A stretch of 64,000 nucleotides of DNA, taken from assembly GCA_021613535.1 (NCBI GenBank), contig CP075496.1, positions 14,694,001 to 14,758,000 on the forward strand, read 5' to 3'. The position numbers were made by a program, and so were the translations under genes. This DNA is from Adineta vaga (Eukaryota; Rotifera). How positions within the stretch are numbered: the stretch's first letter is position 1; each line of letters starts with the position of its first letter. The notes below the pieces were generated by a model. That model was not told where the DNA came from. It was given only the letters and a program-made list of their open reading frames with translations, and did not search any database. Of this stretch, positions 47,501 through 58,366 are shown in pieces.

Positions 47501-50500
47501 CCTCGGCTGAAAGGAGCGTGTAGTACAAGAAATGGAAATGCGTTTGTATGTTTGCCTATTTACGATAGATTTTTCCATGCGAGAAAATACATGGTTCTAT
47601 CGGAATGATATAAGCATATTTGTGTAGCTACATTCACTCATAGTCTTGAATAACTTCAGCTAGTATAGAATCATCTACCTTCATCATAGTAAATGTAGAA
47701 GTCTCGGACTGAAATCCGAGTGTTATATGTATTTCAAAAAGTGATACTATTCCCTGTGAATCATTAAATTCTTGACAGATTCAATAGTTTACTAACTGTT
47801 TGAGTAGACAAAAAGAAGCTAGAAACTGTGAAGTAACCGTGAACACTGGGAGTGACTAGTTGTTCCTGATACTGCATCATGAATTAGGTGAAAATTTGGC
47901 CAACATGTTTATATAATGTAATCCATTGACTCATCCTAATATTGTACAACATTAATCTTTGTACATAAAGGATTCCAATATAAGGGGTGCGGCAAAATAA
48001 ATAGCAGGCTCATTGTTTCAACCACCGTTCTCTTATTTGTCGCCCTATTGAGCTGAACTTGTTCCAAAAAGATGCGTCGTGAAATTCTCTACAAAAGTGT
48101 ACATTTTATTTAATGCAAATAGTTTCCGCTGTTTTTTGACAAACGATGCAAACGATTAATCTAGCTAGCACAACTTTTTAACAGCACTTATCAGTTTATC
48201 GAGTAAAGTTTTTCTGATTGAATATTGTCCCATTTTATTTGCTCAACTAGTTCATCGCATATGCAATAGTCCAGAGGATTCATATTGGGACTATTTGGCG
48301 GCTAGCCATCTTTATCGATAAAATTCGGGAAATTGCTTTTACACCACTCTTGTGATAATCGATGAACATGTGGCTTTGCACCATCTTGTTGATAGGTCCA
48401 ATCATTCCCAAATACTTTATTTCCATACTTTTTGCCTACTGGTAAGACTTCCTTAATATAACGTTCATGATCAAGAGTTTCTTGCTCAAAAACAACTAAA
48501 TAGTGTCTCACCTTTAGAGCACACATTTAACCGAACCATCACCTTCTGTGGAAACTTTCGCTTTTGTTTAACACCAACTTCAGCATCGGCTTCAGCACAG
48601 TGGGCAGCCCATATTCTAACATTTTGAGCATCATACGTTCCATATAAATTAAACATCTTCTCATCGGAAAAAATAATTTCGATAGTTTGCTCTTTGGAAA
48701 ACCTGTTGCGTACCCGATTCGCAAATTTAATTCTTTTGATTTTTTGAATATCAGTAAGTAATGTTTCGACTCGTTGTTTATATGGTTGAAGTTTTGAATC
48801 TTCTTTTGATACTCGTCGTACTAATCTATCAGAAATACTAAAGTCTTTTGCATTTTAATCGATTTTTTCACTTTCGTTCTCATTTCCTTTATTTCGAGCA
48901 ACACGTGGATGACCGGTTGGACTCGATATATTAATTAAACCGGTTTCTCTGATTAACTTGCATCACGTTTCAATCGTTCTAGGACCAATAACAACGTATA
49001 AATGACGAAATATTCCTGTTACACTATCGCCGTTTTTGTAAAGAATTTCACGGCGCATCTTTTAAAAAAAGATCAGCTCAATAGGGTGAAAAATAAGCGA
49101 ACGGTGGTTGAAACAATGAGGCCACCATTTATTCTGCCACATCCGTTATTTCACATTAATTTTTCAATTAAGAGTCAAGTGAATCACTAACGAGGAGCGT
49201 TGTTTATAGATAATGCTCCTCGCTAGTGACGCATTCGATCCTTGACTGGATAATTAACATAAATGAACATTCTGAATAGTGTTGTTAAGCAGCTGAATGT
49301 TAGCCTGACATATTTTTATCCCATTTGTAAACAAAGTACACAATGGAAATAAGGTTCAAATCACAGTCTTTTAAGGACACTCGGTATTATCACAGCGTTG
49401 TGTCTACGCGGTATTGTGTTCATACAATATTTTTTTCACGTGATGCTCTTTTGCAACCGTTTGCTCACGACGATATCTCTAGTGACATTGATTCTGATCA
49501 TTTTGAGAAATATATTTCGTTAGATATGAGGCTTTGTAGAACTTTGATGTTTCTTTACTTTACTAGAAATGAATTGTTTTTTGGCTCGATACTATTTTTT
49601 TTCTAGTTACTTGGCAATTCTATGATTGGTATTATTACTCTTAGGTACAGTTATATCACTAGGTGTATAAAAAATGATGAAGCAATGTCAAAATAACTCT
49701 CATAGGATTGGGTACACAATACCAATGTTCCTTGGTTTTAGTTTGATGCTAACAACTATTATGAGTGAGTGCCAAGGATATTTTGATCATGATGATGTAG
49801 CCAGTGCTTGTATATAGTATTTATCTTTGCGACAACATATACATGGTTCGTGGTGGCGCGTGTAATTGAAGGTGTGGGAGCATCATTATCGTTCGCATCA
49901 GGTGATATATTCGCTGATGACTTTATCTCCATATTTTTTGTATTTTTTAGCTAGTGGAATGTTGTCTGAACGATTTCCAGATGATCATGAGCGTGGCATC
50001 ATACTCGGTCGCGCGCAGAGTGGTATGAGTTTGGGTGCAACGGGTAAGTAGGATTTTCATGATGTGGTGTTGCGTTAGCTATTAATATTCATGTTAATTA
50101 CTAGTTGGACCAATATATGGCGGTGTATTATATTATTACTTTGGTAAAACAGTGCCGTTTGCTATCCTCGCTGGAGTTGTGCTTATCGATGGACGTAAGT
50201 TTGAAACAGACCATTTTCATGTTCTTTTTCAATGATATTTTCTATCAGTACTTCGTTTAAGTATCATTTCAAAGAAGCCTGAAACAGACTACGAAAATTT
50301 CAGAAAGAAAAAGAATTTGGGTGGTTGCTCTACGTTAATGTTTCTTCAAGATCCATTAATACTCATTACTGTTGGTGAGTTTCTTCCATACTCTATAATG
50401 ATTATACCATACTATGCTCATTTTAGGTGCCATTATCGTGAGTCTAATCGGCATTAGAGCTCTTCAGTCCATCTTACCTATTCACATGATGATAGTATCA

Positions 50501-53500
50501 CCAACCATAACATCATTGCAAGAAGGTATTCATACATCGTGACATATTCGATAGCATGCACCATACAATGGTGTGGCTAACGGTTATTTAGTTCATAGTT
50601 TTAAGAGTGAGCGTGTGGATGTTAGTAATACTACAAAAGATATCTACAATAGGCATGAAAGATCGGCGATTTTTGGCGAGGGTGATGGTGTGTATATGAT
50701 TGTAGAGAGTAGCATCCACATTCACGCCGAGCCTCAACTTCTTTTAACGTTCACCACATTGTTTAACAAAAACACAATTTTTTCGTGAAATACGCATAAA
50801 CAAGTATAGTTCTCTAAATAAGCAGTCGATTGATGAGTGAGCGGCTTTATTCTCGGAAGAGAATCATTATATGATCCGTTTGAATAAAGTTTAAAAAAAA
50901 GGAACTATAACATCAATCGCTTCAGGAAATTGATAGGTGTGGGAGGGAGATCCTACAAAAATGCATGTTTTTGAAAGATCTCTTTCTAAATGATAGTGCA
51001 AAATGTTTCAGACCTTTTCATTTTTCCGATTTATACAGTTTTAACGACCGGCCGCTCTCTGACCGAACCAGATTGGTTGAAAAATTTTAGACTGCTTACA
51101 ATTCTGATACACATGACACTTCGATTGAATCCAAGGTTTCTGCATTTTTGGAAGTGTTATTCTGATGCAAAAGTGTATGAAAAATATTACTGATATAGTT
51201 GTCGTTTATGAGAATTTGTAAAAACGGATAAAGAGTATACGTGTTTGGGCAGATATTGTTGTACAATTTTTCACGTAGAAAAGTTCGCTGTCAATCTGTT
51301 CCTCTGTCCGATTAATACGGCTGTAATGTTAAGCTTCGAGATAAGCACTGTGAAAAACCCAAGGTATGTTTGTGGTCCACTCTTGCTGCTATTGAGCCTG
51401 ATTGTCACTGTATGAATATATGGAAATCAGGCATCTATAGCTATATATATATAACGAAGAGTGTTTGTCTGTCTGTTCGCTATGCATTCAGCCTCTATTA
51501 TAGCTAGCGTCACCAGACTGTCCATAAAACTACCGTATGTACAGGGAAAACTCGACAGGGTGTGGGAGACGGAAGGTAATTGAAATTCAATTCAATTTAT
51601 AGCAGCTGATTTGAACGTTCTTTAGAGTATCTATTACTATGCTTTTGACCTAATCTGCTTGTGTTACACAGAAGTGAGGGTGATTCAGAAGTAAGATACT
51701 CACCGCCACACAATAATTGTTGTACTATAGTGTTTCATCATGGACGTGCGCGTATTCGTGATAAATGAAACTTTAACTCGAAGTCTAAGACTTTTTAAGT
51801 GCGAACTGAAATGGAAGTAAAGCAGCGGTGGGATTCTGTTGGAAAATGGGTAGATGTGGAATGCTACATAGAATGAGTTGTACTATCTTAGATATGCGTG
51901 CCGGGATATGCAGTGACAAAGATGAAAATTTTCAAGAGCTACCTTCTGTGCGTCCTCCGTCGTTTTCTGACATATGAAGTTTTCAGTTTGGAAGGTTCTG
52001 GACCACTAACGGATACCTCCGCTAGTATTCTATGAAAACAGAGAACTATGAAGCTTTTGAGCATGCATTAGAAATTGTCTATAATTTATTGAGTTAGGTT
52101 TGATAATGGTACCATTAGCAATTGGCTTCGGCACAAGTCAAAACACATTGGGATCGCTTTCCTTCCGTGTGGGCCGGTACGTTTCATTTTAAATTGTGCT
52201 TAAAAAACAAAATTTTATTTCTTACACCTTCAGATGGTTATCCTGCCTCATTGGTTTGTGGATAATTGGTATTGGCTTCTTGATTGTAAACTAATGGCTG
52301 TAATTTATGCTATTAAAACCGTGTATTTATTCATATTGCTAGATGTCCTGGTGCGATTCGATTCCAGTGTTGCTTGTAGTAATCTATATAATAGGTTTTG
52401 GAGGCGGAACAGTTCTTGTTTCAGCAGCACCTATATTGCCGCGTTTGATCGAGCTCCGACATTCTTCATCCGACTTCGCAAGTGTTTTTGCTCTGTTTGA
52501 CTCTGCCATTTGTCTTGCAGCGATATTAGGTATGATGTAAAATAGTTCGTCGCTTGTAAACAGATATACGCCAGTACAATTTGACTGAATTTCTACAACA
52601 AAAGTATCGAATGATCCTTTAAACAGGGCTTGGCGGGGTCCCCTTGATTCTTATTTTTTCCTGAAATATATTTCAAGTATACGGAGTACGAAACTTCATT
52701 TTATAAATTCGAGCGCATTTTTCTGATTCAATAATTAATGCGACGCGAAGCACAGCATTTACGTAGTCCGTCGCGAGTTTTCTTTGTTCCTTTATCTATT
52801 TCTTCCTATCATCCGTACGCAACTGAATTTTTGATTTTCCGTGACGATGATCTTACGAACGGCACATCGAAAAGAAGAGGTGTCAGACGAAATCACAGAG
52901 GATTCCGTGCACTTAAAAAAGGTTTCGTAGTGTTCCAAGGAAACCTTGAAAACGGTAAGTGAGTGCTCGAGTGGTCTAATGAAAGCGTCTTTGGTTGGTA
53001 CAAATCTTTCAAAGGGTATGGATTTCGTTCCCAGGACGATTCAGTATAACAATCATTTTTCTATCCAGTGCAGATCAGAAAAAACTGATTTAAACGCGAA
53101 AATAAAATACCAAGACTAAACTCGGAAAATCTATTTTAGTAATTCAATTATGACAGTTGATTCATATAATCGATGACGATAGAAGAGACGAGTTTGTTTT
53201 CTGTTTTTTTCTGAGATAGTTAAAACGAGTTTTGAAACAAAAGTTAGGCGCTATTTTCATTTAAACATCTGTTTCACTGCTGAAGAAAAGTTAATTTTTT
53301 GTTGAAAACTTAAGTTCTACATCCAATCAACAGTGAAATTCGTGCTTCGTATCGCATTATTCGTACGAGTATGAAACTCACGTGCCATCTAGCTTTGATT
53401 ATAGCTGCTTCAAATCAGTTGTTAATCTATCGACTGAATGGAGGGTGTATTGCAGAAAAATAGAAATGCGTTTGTATGTTTGTCGTGGGTCATAGGTCAG

Positions 53501-54729
53501 CAGTACCAGTAGATGTAAATCTACTTGCCCTCATTCAATCCTTCAAGTCCTCAAGCCTTATACTAGGTACATACGAAACAAAAATGGTTGCTATACTGAA
53601 TCATTTTTGAAACGAAATCGAAACCCTTTGGTAAGTTTCTTATTAACCTAAGACGATTCTATTAGACTTGCTGAGGGATAACTAATATTTTCTGGAGGTT
53701 TCATTTGATCTGAAAGACGTTTTTAGATGGTCGTTGTTTACTATGAAACACTTTTTAAGTACAGGACAGCCTCTTTGATTTCGCCTACCACCATTTTTTT
53801 GTGAAACACGATCTGGAAGAGTGTTGAAGTGTACAAGGTGCAAAATTTGGACTCACAGACGTGACAGACTGGTTCAAAGACCCTTTCACAGACTTGAACG
53901 ACACTTCTACAAGTCCCATCACAGGCGTCACAGACTCAGAACCTTCTACAAAGATGGCCGACTGATTCAATTACTCTATGACTTCATCTTGAGGGTTTGG
54001 ACGTGGATGAGGATAGCCCATTTACACATCAAGTCTACCCACACTTATCCTCTCTATCAATATGGACAGATCTATGGTGTTTCACATTTTCAATCCCAAA
54101 AGGATTGCACTAAAAGCTTTTTAATGTTGGTAGATATCTAATCACGGGGTGGGTATGTGAGTAAGGGTAAGGATGCGGTATTCATTTCACACACATATCC
54201 TCAAGATGCGTCTACTAGAGCATTGACATGATCATAATCTATGGCAGAGTAAACATATTGACTTTAAAGCTAAAATTTCAGTTTCGGTATTGAAGCATGT
54301 CTTGATTAGTCCCAATCATAAATTATTTTTGCCATGGATATTCGACTTAGTTGCAGAATATCATGCCTCGTTGACTAGCTATGTCCATTTATGCGTTATT
54401 ATGCGAAATTTCATCTAATGTAGTAAATAAACAAAGTATGTGTGATTTGCGTTTATAGGAAACTCAATTGGTGGCTATCTAATGAATGTCATTGGCTTTT
54501 CATGGATATGTATTATGGCAGCTGTTCTGCAATTTTTGTATGCACCTCTCCTTATTTTTCTCCGTGTAGAAAAGGAAGCAAAATCGGAAGATGAACATCA
54601 AGTAACTCTAAATATCTATATAATTATATTATTTACTTGAACAAGTTATTTTTCTCTCTTTAGTCATTGATTAAAGACGAATCAATGACATCAATGGTCT
54701 CGCCCGATAGCTCTACTATCCCTCGATAA
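41527..54729 (+). CDS. SLC18-type vesicular amine transporter-like protein, 16 exons
   Basis: Exons 41527-41638, 46687-46787, 46842-46913, 46983-47030, 49607-49644, 49706-49764, 49818-49901, 49951-50043, 50105-50194, 50249-50374, 50427-50525, 52098-52176, 52234-52285, 52343-52529, 54459-54601, 54664-54729 join in phase to 482 aa. Helix 1 runs into VIPIIPNYLYE, matching VVPIIPDYLY of VMAT. The first luminal loop has NCS, NFT, NIS and NET glycosylation sites. Further matches: RVGTLMAATGVTQ, IGYTIPMFLGF, ARVIEGVGAS, SERFPDDHERG, LVLID-like VLIDG, LQDPLILITVG, GNSIGGYLMNVIGFSW. It is a 12-helix proton antiporter of vesicles by family. Odd points: the helix-1 Asp is Glu30, the helix-10 Asp of VMAT is Leu376, but the helix-11 Asp is kept (D404). 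The substrate is therefore uncertain. Four introns are 1.6-5 kb and full of elements. Confidence 0.85.
42651..45292. mobile_element. Long-TIR foldback element in transporter intron 1
   Basis: Ends are TGCACCCAGGG...TTGCAGTAAAAAAA (left) and the complement at 45255-45292. The inverted match continues inward for about 300 bp on the right and 500 bp on the left (shared blocks: TGACATCATTCTATAG, CCGATTTCTGGTCCCTTT, AAAACGGTTTTTACTAAGAC). A further inverted block (43140-43205 against 43905-43970) is nested inside. No transposase is recognised, so it is non-autonomous or eroded. I could not find a clear target duplication. Confidence 0.7.
44396..44523. repeat. Short hairpin inside the foldback element
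   Basis: CATCGAAGATTCGTTTTCC (44413-44431) pairs with GGAAAACGAATCTTCGATG (44499-44517), a perfect 19-bp stem with a loop of about 67 nt. Confidence 0.8.
45337..45592. repeat. Foldback element of about 250 bp
   Basis: CATTCTCGAGTTTTGGCTTG (45339 on) pairs with CAAGCCAAAACTCGAGAATG ending near 45588, and the complementarity continues through the AGTTAATTGTGAAAGTTTTAG block. Right after the end lies CCCTGAGGGGGACCACGG, a motif also seen near 35255 and, inverted, near 4390. Confidence 0.7.
46116..46283. mobile_element. 168-bp MITE with perfect 8-bp target duplication
   Basis: TIR CAAGGGGAAAC at the left and GTTTCCCCTTG at the right. TATGAATG flanks both sides (46108-46115 and 46284-46291). An 8-bp TSD points to an hAT-type transposase acting in trans. 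The interior is rich in GGAGTCC/GGACTCC. It lies in transporter intron 1. A deletion derivative occurs at 57434. Confidence 0.9.
47981..49148 (-). mobile_element. Tc1/mariner-type transposon with TA target duplication
   Basis: Terminal inverted repeats of about 80 bp (TAAGGGGTGCGGCAAAATAA at the left; the complement TTATTCTGCCACATCCGTTA at the right, with several mismatches) are flanked by TA. Both inner ends share GTTTCAACCACCGTTC and the complement of AGCTCAATAGGG. The 1.16-kb size fits the superfamily. It sits in transporter intron 4. Confidence 0.88.
48250..48960 (-). pseudogene. Inactive Tc1/mariner transposase
   Basis: Reads in pieces on the minus strand. The first catalytic Asp is in IIFSDEKMF, the second in TYQQDGAKPHVH. 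After FIDKDG a TAG replaces the usual Trp codon, and NSPNMNPLDYC has Asn where NSPDLNP carries the third acidic residue. A further stop lies near 48858. The DKDGWPPNSPDLNPLDY style is known from invertebrate mariner-like elements. Not functional. Confidence 0.8.
50526..52097. other. Transporter intron 11
   Basis: 1.6 kb with the hairpin element at 50674-50736. A GTTTGTCTGTCTGTTCGC segment (51465-51482) resembles one at 22174 and, more loosely, one at 4566. No ORF with a domain. Confidence 0.6.
50674..50736. repeat. Telomere-like hairpin element (diverged)
   Basis: GGCGAGGGTGATGGTGTG (50675-50692) faces CATCCACATTCACGCCGAGCC (50713-50733). The loop is about 20 nt and pairing is imperfect. Confidence 0.6.
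52965..53037 (+). other. tRNA-Leu/Ser-like remnant
   Basis: CTCGAGTGGTCTAA resembles the A box of type II tRNAs (GCCGAGTGGTCTAA) and GGATTTCGTTCCC a degraded B box. The acceptor ends do not pair. It is a tRNA pseudogene or a tRNA-derived SINE head. Confidence 0.35.
53840..53945 (-). repeat. Short CACAGACGTGACAGACT-type repeat block
   Basis: About four degenerate units with CACAGACGTGACAGACT, CACAGACTTGAACGAC, ATCACAGGCGTCACAGACT. This is the reverse complement of the unit of the array at 59430-59790. Confidence 0.6.
53987..54053. repeat. Telomere-like hairpin element
   Basis: Starts CATCTTGAGGG. Left arm TTTGGACGTGGATGAGGAT (53997-54015), right arm TACCCACACTTATCCTC (54037-54053). Shares its terminal motif with the copy at 18471. 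Confidence 0.7.
54146..54208. repeat. Telomere-like hairpin element
   Basis: GGGGTGGGTATGTGAGTAAG (54146-54165) and following G-rich bases face CACACACATATCC (54188-54200), then CTCAAGATG. The loop contains GTATTCATT. Confidence 0.65.
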
Positions 54730-55458
54730 TCAACTTCATAACTGTAGACTTTTGATTCATTTTATATGAATCATTTTAAATGCCTCTATACTAATCGATG
54801 TGAAGCTAGCACGACTATCAATTAGAAGCAAGACAATAAGTGATCTATAGAAACTAATGTCACGTGGGAATGGCTTTTTCTAGTATATTCTCATTTAAAT
54901 TGAGAGAATTGGGAAAGGATCAGAAAGTGACGTTCCCTAATTCTTGACTAGTTTGTTTCTATATATATACGAATTTTTCTCTCCGTTAACTGTTTATATT
55001 CAATAATTTCTCTATTCATACGCAATAAGCAGAAGAACACAAATGGCTATCGACAGAAAATTAGGGATGCGCAATTTCAATAAACCGTGCACTGACATCA
55101 AAGAGGAAAGGACATACTTTTGTATTTCAACTTCTTTGAGCTACTTCCAAGGGTAATAATTGAAAACGTTGGAAAAAGAAGATTGGCGCAAACTTTGATC
55201 GAATAAAAAAGGTCCATTGAATGATGTATCAAAATGAATGAATAATAATGTATTCGATTAAAAAATTTTATTTTATTTATTCCACCAAATATTTATTCGT
55301 AAATGATAAGATTATATACTGAAAGATTCAATTGATAACCTTTATTAATACATTGTATTACATCACTTGCAGAATGCTTTTGCGACTAAAAGTGACAAGC
55401 CGTCTAATAATTTTTCTGCATCGGTTTCTTTTTTGTTAATATCGTTCGTTGAGAGTGT
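54730..55458. other. Gap downstream of the transporter
   Basis: 3' UTR and intergenic DNA. No supportable gene. Confidence 0.5.
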
Positions 55459-55800
55459 TCATTCTTTTTTGACTGGCATCGGTGGATTTAGATTTGGACA
55501 CATTTGTGAACCTGTGTTGATCTTGACGTATAAATGTTGAAATCGACTTTCTCTATTGATAATACATCTGATGAATGACCAAATATTTGCATGTGCTTGT
55601 TCGATACGTCGGTTCAATCGATTATGAAAACCTAAATATATGAATCGTAGCACAATGTTAATAAAGAATCAATAAACGTACCTTCGCAAACGTAGTTGGT
55701 CTTGTGTTGAGAACCATATACATTCTACATTTCTAATGGCACATTATTCATCCATAATCATCACAATATAACAATATAACAATGATTGACGAAGAGCTTC
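55459..55800 (-). pseudogene. MULE-type transposase C-terminal fragment
   Basis: Exon-like pieces joined over a 51-nt intron (55680-55630) read NVYGSQHKTNYVCEGFHNRLNRRIEQAHANIWSFI and end MPVKKE. The E-G-x-H-N-R-L...HxNIWxFI pattern is the end of MULE/FLYWCH-associated transposases (family knowledge, by eye). The Trp of the usual W-N-V-Y is a TAG stop and no upstream catalytic part is present. Confidence 0.6.
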
Positions 55801-55883
55801 TTTCACTCTTGGATTTGCTGTTTTTCGTAAATTTTAAAAAGAAGTTTCCACTTCTACAACTGGTAATAAGTTGTGGATATAGA

Positions 55884-55935
55884 TGTGATGTGGGTGAGGG
55901 TTTCTTGTATTCAAAGTAACCCACACCCATCCCAC
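55884..55935. repeat. Telomere-like hairpin element
   Basis: GATGTGATGTGGGTGAGGG (55882-55900) faces ACCCACACCCATCCC (55919-55933); loop about 18 nt. Directly downstream (55938-55967) lies a 28-bp match to the arm of palindrome 1. Confidence 0.75.
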
Positions 55936-55937
55936 TT

Positions 55938-55967
55938 TCAAATATGCACTACACATTATGCTTCTAA
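55938..55967 (+). repeat. Fragment of palindrome-1 arm
   Basis: CAAATATGCACTACACATTATGCTT is identical to the segment near 36181-36208 (right arm) and to the inverse of the left arm, then diverges. Confidence 0.7.
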
Positions 55968-56017
55968 TGCTGTTAGCGTCTGTGATGAATAACTCGACGC
56001 TAAAATCGATATTAAGT

Positions 56018-56092
56018 TGGTCTTTCTAGTCTAACTGGCTAGAACATCTGCCCGGATAGCAGAAGGTGTGGGTTCGAGTCCCACGAAGGTCA
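56018..56092 (+). tRNA. tRNA-like gene (75 nt), anticodon uncertain, possibly a pseudogene
   Basis: Acceptor arms TGGTCTT/AAGGTCA pair over 7 bp with wobbles. The D arm CTAG/CTAG lies within an A box TAGTCTAACTGG. The anticodon stem TCTGC/GCAGA encloses the loop CCGGATA. The T arm GTGGG/CCCAC is perfect with loop TTCGAGT (B box GGTTCGAGTCC). A T5 Pol III terminator follows at 56094. The loop would give anticodon GGA, but position 33 is C instead of the near-universal U, and a Ser tRNA would need a long variable arm, which is absent. So it may be a pseudogene or tRNA-derived element. Confidence 0.5.
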
Positions 56093-56099
56093 CTTTTTC

Positions 56100-56868
56100 T
56101 CCATTTTCTCTTTCTTTCGTTCTCTTTCGCTGATGACCCTTTCATGGCTCATATATGAAGCTAACATATTCAATTTTTTAAAATTTTGTTCAATATGCTT
56201 CAGTAATTCTTTAATCAGTAACGATGCTTCTTCTTGTGATTTTAGTGATGGTTCACATTTTATTTTTATTGGTGGAAACCGTTCTTCAACAGCAAACTTC
56301 ATTGCATGTCGCGATACATATATATGATCGTTGACCATACTTTCCCAGCTTCCTTTTTCATTTTTTTTTCTCGTAACTTGTGTTTCTCTGTTCATTTTTA
56401 TTGTTATTAATCACGTGTTGGTCTCCGTTTGGAGTAGTGTATTGATTGTTGTCAAAATTTGGCAGCTGTTGATTATTTTGTCTTTCCTCCTTTTTTTGTT
56501 CTTCATCTTCTGATATATATCTAGCTGAATTTTGCTTTCTGTTCTACCATGTCCATATGTAGACGATCTTATTGTTCGACTGTGTATAAAGGATTCAGTG
56601 CGTGGTGTTTTGTTACTTCTTCTATTCGATATTGTTTGAATTTCCATTTATTTGCTTCATCTTCACTTTCATCTTCTTGACAATCTTCATATTCATCTTG
56701 ATTGTTATCCATTTTACTTTTAGTTCTTTTCAAGGACAATTTTTCATTAACATTGTTTACCGTGTCATATCTCTTGTTCAGTTTATGACTTTGTTTGATA
56801 ATACCATTGTTACACAGGTCATTCTTATCTTCTTTGCTCATATCTGCGTAATAATTGTAATTGTTCAT
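56100..56868 (-). pseudogene. ORF1 fragment of a non-LTR retrotransposon
   Basis: Minus-strand reading frames in sequence: an acidic/Asn-rich N-terminus (MSKEDKNDLCNN.., 56868 on), a frameshift near 56570, and a final segment HAMKFAVEERFPPIKIKCEP with EEASLLIKELLKHIEQNFKKLN. The FPPIxIK...LIKELxxxI..N pattern resembles the start of the PRE/C2HC-associated region in bdelloid LINE ORF1 proteins (from memory). It is cut off within 40 bp of the tRNA-like gene. Confidence 0.5.
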
Positions 56869-57433
56869 TTGTGTTTACGTAATTGATAATACAAGAAGTA
56901 AAGTTAAGTGAGTTTTACAAAGAAAAACTTTGTAATAATAATATACACGTTTGTCACACGATACTCGTGTGTCAGTAAAGGAGGAACGATACGTCTACCT
57001 TCGACGTGTAAAAGAGAGAAGTGATCTTTATTATTATTCGAGCTTCGTGCGATATCTTGAGGAATTACTAGAAAAAGAAGAACACAAATGCAATCAAAAC
57101 TTATAAATTCGCCATAAAAACTTTTTTGAACATTTCAACACGATTTTCAAGATCAGTACATTGTATTTTTCAAATTATTTATTACAATTTCTTTATCATC
57201 AATCGTATTTGTATCAACCAATTGAATTGGTCCTTGAGGATGTGGATGTCTGTGTAATAGTCAGATTCACCCGCGTTCTTACATTACACAAGATCTGTTG
57301 CAAAGTATTTTTGGACATGTATGTTTGGTATAAGTTTGAAGAAAACATTTTTGAACTACCTTTTCTCAGCGGTTTCCAGCGCTGCAGAATTGTTATCGAT
57401 GCCATAAAAATGATTCTTCTTCTGAACCAAAGG
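56869..57433. other. Gap without clear gene
   Basis: Overlapping opposite-strand ORFs at 57160-57490 show no domain, and one of them runs through the MITE, so it is not a real gene. Confidence 0.45.
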
Positions 57434-57495
57434 CAAGGGGGAAACGGCAGATTCCAGGACTCCATTGGACTCCTGGAGTCTGCTGTTTCCCCTTG
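57434..57495. mobile_element. 62-bp palindromic MITE with 8-bp target duplication
   Basis: CAAGGGGGAAAC..CAGGACTCC to GGACTCCTGGAGTCTGCTGTTTCCCCTTG is almost only two inverted ends. Flanks ACCAAAGG and ACCAAATG match at 7 of 8 positions. It has the same termini as the 168-bp copy at 46116. Confidence 0.88.
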
Positions 57496-57503
57496 ACCAA
57501 ATG

Positions 57504-58366
57504 GCTGCAGTCAAAGGTACGTAAAAGTCTGGTATGACCCATATTCATTTTTTACACGTGGGTTGTCATGAGAATAGAACTCTATACGTGGTTGATGTAG
57601 GGCGTGTATTGACGTTTTACTCGCTGAGATTTGCAAGGGCCGAATTGACTAAGGGGTAAAGTATCACAACAAACGGCTCGATCATTCTGTCACTCATAGA
57701 AGTGAGTCCTAACCCAAAGATCTACAACTGTTCAAAGTTTCATGTTAATCTAGGTTCTTCTTTCGGATGGACCGAAATGATAGAAAATGTGACGCATTCT
57801 TTAAACTATTTCAATCTGTTTTCAGCTATTCTTGAAATACATCTCCCGTTATGGCTGCAAGAGATAAAAGCAAACAACAAATTATTGGTTTACCATCAAA
57901 GAACAAAAGAGCTACTGTACGATAAGTTGGAAGATGATATCGGCAAAGTGTTGTCAAATTGCGACACTTAATTAAACAGGGATACGTAATACTTTACAAA
58001 GAATAACCAAACTTTAAACTTTACTCCATTTTCCAGACCCAATTCAGGTTGACTGCTATAAACTTAAATCTGTAGCTGTTTTACTAGCACTACGTTTTGA
58101 AAGTCTTGGATACGTCTTACTTCAACTCAGTTCATCTACCAACTGTTTGATGTCTTGAATCTTTTAGGAAAAAGAATGAAAAAAAGAGAGCGATCAAAAG
58201 AAAAATTCGAAGAGAAGGAAAGAAAGAGCGAAGAACAATATTACATATTACTGCAGTAGAAATGGAAGCTGTCATGCGACACTCTAAGTGAATAAACAAA
58301 TTTCGCGGAACCCATGAAAAAAGTTGCTTACGTGTGCAAAAATTCAACAGATTCAACGAAACATTT
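57504..58366. other. Gap without clear gene
   Basis: An 89-codon plus-strand ORF (57702-57971) begins MSPNPKIYNCSKF and has no recognised domain. Without splicing support I do not call it. Confidence 0.4.

Larger units (their letters stand above)
47031..49606. other. Transporter intron 4
   Basis: 2.6 kb, mostly the Tc1/mariner element at 47981-49148. A G-rich run without a partner arm (GGGTGGGCGTGG, 47241-47252) is a possible half hairpin element. Confidence 0.7.
52530..54458. other. Transporter intron 14
   Basis: 1.9 kb with a tRNA-derived segment near 52965-53037, a minisatellite-like block at 53840-53945, and two hairpin elements (53987-54053, 54146-54208). No gene. Confidence 0.6.

Noticed and set aside
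49866-50051. Separate small membrane-protein ORF
   Set aside because: It reads through intron 7 of the transporter gene. Exon 8 explains the conserved second half.
57161-57496. 111-codon plus-strand ORF
   Set aside because: Its last 20 codons are the 62-bp MITE, and the opposite strand has an equally long ORF, so neither is credible.
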